A stretch of 40,462 bases of DNA from Acidobacteriota bacterium. GTDB lineage: Bacteria > Acidobacteriota > Terriglobia > Bryobacterales > Bryobacteraceae. Within the stretch, counting starts at the first letter, position 1; the number at the start of each line of letters is the position of its first letter. Location of the stretch: positions 1 through 40,462 of the forward strand of contig JAPKZA010000276.1 of the NCBI GenBank assembly GCA_026394015.1. Direction: 5' to 3'. Shown piece by piece: positions 36,844 to 40,462 of this stretch. A program made the translations under genes and the position numbers. The notes beneath the pieces were generated by a model that worked only from the letters and a program-made list of their open reading frames with translations, did not search any database and was not told where the DNA came from.

Positions 36844-39237
36844 TTGCAGGAATTAAAAGACGATCTCCGGTTCGCCTTTCGGCTGCTGCTCAAACAGCCG
36901 GGGTTTGCGATAGTAGCCTTACTCACGCTGGGGCTGGGGATTGGAGCCAACGTAACCATTTTCTCGATCGTCAACAGCTTGCTGCTGCGGCCGCTGCCGT
37001 ATGCGTCGCCGGAGGAGCTGTTGCATCTATCCGGTGCTCCGCCACGCGATAGCAACGAGGCGCAAGGGGTGTCGCTTCCGGACGTGGTCGACTATCGGCA
37101 AATGGCGAGCACGATGACCGGGATCGCGGCCTATTCTTACTATGCCAACCGGCTGGTGTTTGCCGGGGACGGCGACCCGGAGCAGGTGGAGGCGGCGATG
37201 GTGAGCGCGAACTTCTTTGCGCTTTTGGGGGTGCCGCCGCTGCACGGACGGACGTTTCGCGAAGGGGAGGATCGGCGGGGACAGAACGGGTTTGTCGTGT
37301 TGTCCTATGGGTGGTGGATGACGCGTTTTGGCGGGGACCTCAACGTGATTGGCCGGAAGCTGTCGCTGAACTCTTTGAACTATGAAGTGGTGGGGATTAT
37401 GCCCCCGGATTTCCAGTATCCGGAGCGGGTGACGGCCTGGATTCCGATTGCGAACGGTTCGCCAGTGACTTTGATGCGGGATGCGCATGCCTATATGGCG
37501 GTCGGTCGGCTGCGGCCGGGTGCGAGCGTTACGGCGGCTCGAGACGAAGTGCGGGCGCTGGGTGCGCGGCTGGAGCAGAGCTACCCGAAAACAAATAAAG
37601 ACTACCGGGCGCAGGTGAAGAGCTTGGCCGAGCACGTCACCGGCGATGTGCGGCCAACGCTCTACGTGCTGGTGGTGGCCGTGGGAGCGTTACTGTTGAT
37701 CGTCTGCGGTAATATCGCCAATCTGCTGCTGGCGCGAGCCACGGCGCGGCGGCGGGAGTTTGGCATTCGGGCCGCGGTGGGTGCACCGCACGGACGACTG
37801 ATTCGGCAGTTGCTGACCGAGAGTTTGGCGCTGGCGGGGATGGGTGGGGTGTTCGGGTTGGCGGTAAGTTGGTGGCTCGTGCGGACGCTCCGGGTGGCGA
37901 ATCTGCCGACGATGCCGCGGCTGAGCGAGTTGAGCGTGGATGGAACGTCGGTGCTATTCACGGTGGCGGTGGTGGTGGCGACGGCGCTGCTGTTCGGCAT
38001 CGCGCCGGCGCTGCAGGCGACCGACTTGAAAGAGGCCGGGGCGCGGGGTTCGACCGGCGGGTTGGCCCAAAACAAGTTGCGGAGCGTGCTGGTGATTGGG
38101 GAGGTAGCCTTGGCGACGTTCCTGCTGATCGGGGCGGGTTTGCTGATCGAAAGTATGCGTCGACTCATGGCGGTGGACGCCGGGTTCGCGGTGAGCGAGG
38201 TGACGATTCTGGACCTGTCGCTGCCCTCGCGGAAGTTTGCCGGGTTGGACGTCATGGCGCAGTTCGTCGAAAGCTATTTGCAGCGGGTGAGGGCGATACC
38301 GGGAGTGGAGTCGGCGGCGGCTACGATCTCGCCCCCGCTGGGCGGGCTGTATTCGTTTATGGATCTGACGCTGCCGGGCGAGGCACCGCAGGCGTTTAAG
38401 CCGTCGGTGGGCAACGTGTCGGTGAGTCCGGGATATTTCGAGACCTTTCGGATTCCCCTATTGAAAGGCCGTCTGTTCGAGGCGCGGGATACGAAGGAGG
38501 CGCCGCATGCGGTGATCATCTCCGAACCGATGGCGCGGCAATACTTTCCGGGGGTGACCCCGCTGGGGCGCCAAATCATGCTTTCGTACGGAAGCGACTG
38601 GACGGGCGAGGTGGTGGGGGTCGTGGCCGGGATTCGACGACGAGGGTTGGCCGAAGAGCCGCGGGCGGAGGTCTATCTGCCGTTTGCTCAAATGCCGTAC
38701 CCGACGTTAAACATTGTCGTACGGTCGACCTTGCCGGCGGGCAGTTTGGCGGGGGCGCTGAGGCAGGAGATGCGCCAGATGGACGCCAACATTCCTTTGA
38801 CGCGGATTCGGCCGATGCAGGAAGTGGTGCTGGAGTCGATTGCGGCGTCGCGGATCCGGAGCCTTGTGACCTCGTTCTTTGCCGGGGCGGCGCTGCTGCT
38901 GGCGAGTATTGGGATCTACGGGGTGATGGCTTACTCGGTTACGCGGCGGACGGCGGAGATTGGAATCCGCTTGGCGCTAGGGGCGAGTCCCGGGCAGATT
39001 CTGCGGCTGGTGATGCAGCAGAGCCTAACGCTGGTGGGGCTGGGGATATTGACGGGCATTGTGTTGGCGGCGGGGCTGGGGAGCGCTTTGGCGAGCTTGC
39101 TGTATGGGATCAGCGCCTGGAGCGCCGCGGTGTACCTGGCGGTGGCGGTGCTGCTGGCGCTGGTGGCCGGGGTGGCGACGTTGATTCCGGCGTGGCGGGC
39201 GACGCGGATCGACCCGGCGATTGCCCTTAGAGATTGA
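36844..39237 (+). CDS. ADOP-type ABC transporter permease (MacB/FtsX family)
   Basis: A 797-residue permease with the architecture of the acidobacterial duplicated-orphaned permeases. It begins ELKDDLRFAFRLLLKQPGF, then a first helix (LLTLGLGIGANVTIFSI), a MacB periplasmic core domain, three helices near 280-400, a second linker helix, a second core domain and the last FtsX unit (LLLASIGIYGVMAYSVTRR to the end). The family exports peptides or lipoproteins or acts in mechanotransmission with an ATPase, but no ATPase gene is adjacent, as is usual for this type. The start is TTG 36844 with AGGG upstream; no in-frame ATG precedes the first helix. It converges on a gene remnant with an 11-base overlap. 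Confidence 0.92.
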   Translation: MQELKDDLRFAFRLLLKQPGFAIVALLTLGLGIGANVTIFSIVNSLLLRPLPYASPEELLHLSGAPPRDSNEAQGVSLPDVVDYRQMASTMTGIAAYSYYANRLVFAGDGDPEQVEAAMVSANFFALLGVPPLHGRTFREGEDRRGQNGFVVLSYGWWMTRFGGDLNVIGRKLSLNSLNYEVVGIMPPDFQYPERVTAWIPIANGSPVTLMRDAHAYMAVGRLRPGASVTAARDEVRALGARLEQSYPKTNKDYRAQVKSLAEHVTGDVRPTLYVLVVAVGALLLIVCGNIANLLLARATARRREFGIRAAVGAPHGRLIRQLLTESLALAGMGGVFGLAVSWWLVRTLRVANLPTMPRLSELSVDGTSVLFTVAVVVATALLFGIAPALQATDLKEAGARGSTGGLAQNKLRSVLVIGEVALATFLLIGAGLLIESMRRLMAVDAGFAVSEVTILDLSLPSRKFAGLDVMAQFVESYLQRVRAIPGVESAAATISPPLGGLYSFMDLTLPGEAPQAFKPSVGNVSVSPGYFETFRIPLLKGRLFEARDTKEAPHAVIISEPMARQYFPGVTPLGRQIMLSYGSDWTGEVVGVVAGIRRRGLAEEPRAEVYLPFAQMPYPTLNIVVRSTLPAGSLAGALRQEMRQMDANIPLTRIRPMQEVVLESIAASRIRSLVTSFFAGAALLLASIGIYGVMAYSVTRRTAEIGIRLALGASPGQILRLVMQQSLTLVGLGILTGIVLAAGLGSALASLLYGISAWSAAVYLAVAVLLALVAGVATLIPAWRATRIDPAIALRD

Positions 39238-39504
39238 AGAGCTTTTCGAGGCGGCGAAGGGTTTGTTCGGCGACTTCGTAGTGCTGGCGGGCGCTTTCGA
39301 AATCGCCGGACTTGGCGGCGATGTCTCCTTCGCTGAGCTCGCCGGTCGCGTTTTGGAGCAGGATGCCCGTGTCGCCGCGGGGTTTCAGGCCCTGCGCGGC
39401 GAGGGTCTGGCGCAGGCTGGCGAGGGTTGCTTTGCAGGCTTCCAGGCGGGACTCGATGCGGACGCGTCGGGTGCGGAGTTCGGAGACGATGGCGGGGTCG
39501 GGGC
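39227..39504 (-). pseudogene. C-terminal remnant of an unidentified helical protein
   Basis: The minus strand holds an open frame ending in TAA at 39227-39229. Its sequence looks like real protein: IVSELRTRRVRIESRLEAC, LRQTLAAQGLKPRGD, then ELSEGDIAAKSGDFESAR and AEQTLRRLEKLFNL, a helical, TPR-like end. No ATG, GTG or TTG in frame exists before the palindrome that begins at 39505, and the frame closes inside that palindrome at 39554. The gene has therefore lost its 5' end at the boundary with the AT-rich segment. The strand, GC content and convergent overlap with the ABC permease gene are in keeping with the acidobacterial part. I do not recognise the family. Confidence 0.55.
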
Positions 39505-39571
39505 GGGGCGGAGCCCCCTTAAACCCCCAACTTCGTTCAGCATTGGTGGGGGTTTAAGGGGGCTCCGCCCC
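39505..39571. repeat. Perfect 25-bp inverted repeat with 17-base spacer
   Basis: GGGGCGGAGCCCCCTTAAAC begins the left arm (39505-39529), and its exact complement forms the right arm (39547-39571). The spacer is 39530-39546. The G/C-rich arms fold into a very stable hairpin. It resembles intergenic REP-like or small transposon-derived palindromes and sits at the edge between high-GC and AT-rich DNA. No other copy is seen in the window. Confidence 0.9.
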
Positions 39572-39587
39572 ATTACCCATTACCCAT
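39572..39587. repeat. Short heptamer direct repeats (ATTACCC)
   Basis: ATTACCC occurs twice in tandem with a partial third unit (ATTACCCATTACCCAT), directly next to the palindrome. The stop codon of the AT-rich membrane ORF lies inside this repeat. The junction between acidobacterial and foreign DNA appears to fall here or within a few bases to the right. Confidence 0.75.
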
Positions 39588-40119
39588 CAGTTGTGTAGTA
39601 TTTTAAAATCGTCTGTATAATGATGGAAATATACAACAAAACAATTCCAACCAAATAGCTAAAGCTTGTATATATACTCGGAAGTTTGTGATCTTGTTTA
39701 TACGACTTGGTTTTCATCCCACTATAAAAAATTGTCATTTGTATAAAAATCATAAAGATAGCTAAACGACTAAAGCTGTAATAAGAGTCTAATAAGTGCC
39801 CAGAGTTAATTCGGTCTTTGTAAATGATGTTGAGAGAAAGCAAGAACAAAACGATTCCAATATTTAATAAAAAAGGTCCAATATTGGTCAAAAACATGGG
39901 TAAGAAAGTGGACATTCTACCACCCGTCAGGCTAAGTGTGTTGTTGAATATATTTGCAATAATCAGTGAAAATGAGAGAACGATTAAACAATATCCAATA
40001 ATTGAAATGTAGACAATGGAATCATTCGCTATTGTGAGAGATAAAAGGAGAACAATGGAACCTACGATAACTAAAGAAGATGTTAATATATTGAACCAAT
40101 TTTCTTGAACGAGAGACAT
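39580..40119 (-). CDS. AT-rich multi-pass membrane protein of unknown family, C terminus probably truncated
   Basis: A 179-residue frame with five hydrophobic segments (about 10-30, 34-54, 70-98, 115-131 and 151-170) separated by short polar loops. Codon use is extremely A/T-rich (Ile, Asn, Lys and Tyr abundant), unlike every other gene here. It ends KYYTTDG followed by a stop supplied by the heptamer repeat at the junction, so its native end may lie elsewhere. Upstream of the ATG are TATATATA-type sequences instead of a Shine-Dalgarno site. Its style recalls proteins of algal giant viruses or other low-GC genomes, but I cannot assign a family. The source could be an integrated foreign segment or an assembly chimera. 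Confidence 0.6.
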   Translation of the reverse strand: MSLVQENWFNILTSSLVIVGSIVLLLSLTIANDSIVYISIIGYCLIVLSFSLIIANIFNNTLSLTGGRMSTFLPMFLTNIGPFLLNIGIVLFLLSLNIIYKDRINSGHLLDSYYSFSRLAIFMIFIQMTIFYSGMKTKSYKQDHKLPSIYTSFSYLVGIVLLYISIIIQTILKYYTTDG

Positions 40120-40155
40120 TATTATATATATACTTTTACAAAAAGTATGGCAAAA

Positions 40156-40183
40156 GGGGTGCCAACCCTTCGGGTCGGCACCG
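40156..40183. terminator. Stable hairpin in AT-rich DNA (possible transcript end signal)
   Basis: GGTGCC (40158-40163) pairs with GGCACC (40077 offset: 40177-40182), with an inner ACCC/GGGT stem around TTC. It is a GC-rich island in A/T-rich surroundings about 40 bases upstream of the membrane ORF start, so it may end transcription of a neighbouring gene. Orientation cannot be decided, and there is no clear T run. Confidence 0.4.
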
Positions 40184-40232
40184 ATTCACAATATTACCGC
40201 GAAGGTTTTACATTAGATTTACATTGGTTATG

Positions 40233-40296
40233 TTGATTTTGGTTTACATTGATTTTGGTTTATATTGATTTTGATGTATATTGATTTTACACCGTG
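40233..40296. repeat. Four imperfect 16-bp tandem repeats
   Basis: Units start at 40233, 40249, 40265 and 40281, each beginning TTGATTTT; the second half varies (GGTTTACA, GGTTTATA, GATGTATA, ACACCGTG). The exact 16-base period makes this a decayed tandem array. No spacers of independent sequence exist, so it is not a CRISPR. Confidence 0.8.
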
Positions 40297-40421
40297 ATTA
40301 GAAGCTGGTTTTGCGCGCTTTTTTTACACCTTTTCTCATTTCAAACGCCCATTATAAATGTGTTGAAATAACAATATAAATACATTAATAACTTATTATA
40401 CAAGCAATAACAATGAGAATA

Positions 40422-40445
40422 AATGAGGTTGCTTCGCATCTCATT
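40422..40445. repeat. Hairpin near the window end
   Basis: AATGAGGT (40422-40429) pairs with the complementary ATCTCATT (40438-40445, one G-T pair), enclosing TGCTTCGC. It is a second hairpin with a TTC-containing apex in the AT-rich segment. Confidence 0.4.
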
Positions 40446-40462
40446 AGAGAGCCCTAGCGTAA

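Larger units (their letters stand above)
40120..40462. other. AT-rich non-coding end of the window
   Basis: No convincing gene is seen on either strand in these 343 bases. The stretch holds two hairpins and a 16-bp tandem repeat, listed separately, and A/T-rich sequence between them. Base composition matches the adjacent membrane ORF and not the acidobacterial part. Confidence 0.7.

Noticed and set aside
39221-39598. + strand frame of 125 codons at the end of the ABC permease gene
   Set aside because: It runs through the palindrome and heptamers and lacks protein-like character; the minus-strand frame reads much better.
40233-40296. CRISPR array
   Set aside because: The 16-bp units are directly adjacent with no spacers and there are no cas genes.

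Overview
The window looks like chromosomal DNA of an acidobacterium, most likely of the Solibacter/Bryobacter group. This rests on high GC, an Oar-type TonB receptor with an N-terminal carboxypeptidase-regulatory domain, a PSD1/DUF1501 pair, a Pkn-type Ser/Thr kinase with a TPR tail, an ADOP-type ABC permease, TAT-like signals on many secreted enzymes and genes packed with 4-base overlaps. The last ~870 bases are different: very AT-rich, with another coding style, joined to the acidobacterial part at a palindrome plus short repeats.

Layout. 1-157: 3' end of a group II intron (last residues of its reverse transcriptase, then ribozyme domains 5 and 6). 174-4484: TonB receptor (-) divergent from an ABC ATPase (+). 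4503-8446: tRNA(CAT), then a PSD1-type cytochrome and a DUF1501 protein. 8427-9098: TerC (-). 9163-13964: a tight + strand run of membrane peroxiredoxin-like protein, hemD, exported FMN 2-hydroxyacid dehydrogenase, hexaheme cytochrome c, fused AtpZ/AtpI, atpB and atpE, closed by a strong terminator. 14026-18800: DapA-like protein, NTF2-like protein, then (-) a D-galactonate-dehydratase-type enzyme and a Ser/Thr kinase. 18885-21621: a triheme secreted protein and a BBP2-type porin converging on a perfect terminator palindrome. 21849-26036: nitrogen module amt-PII-glnD. 26021-30604: sulfatase, Rieske protein, a cytochrome b fused to a diheme c domain, ECF sigma factor and a ChrR-like cupin anti-sigma. 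30601-32798 (-): serine hydrolase followed by a DUF3179 membrane protein. 32824-39237: deoxyhypusine-synthase-like protein, hldD (-), tRNA-Pro (-), D-lactate dehydrogenase, TIM-barrel isomerase, ADOP permease. 39227-39590: a headless gene remnant, a 25-bp-arm palindrome and heptamer repeats. 39580-40462: AT-rich foreign segment with one multi-pass membrane ORF.

The strongest discovery candidate is the DUF3179 gene. Its frame is interrupted by one TGA exactly where the family has the first Cys of a CxxC motif. Fifteen bases after the TGA sits a hairpin with a GGUCU apical loop, the loop of the classical formate dehydrogenase SECIS. I read it as a selenoprotein (Sec152, U-x-x-C). Other notable items are the cytochrome b/diheme c fusion, the dehydrogenase/hexaheme cytochrome run coupled to a partial ATP synthase operon, the AtpZ-AtpI fusion, and the abrupt low-GC junction, which may be an integration or an assembly chimera.
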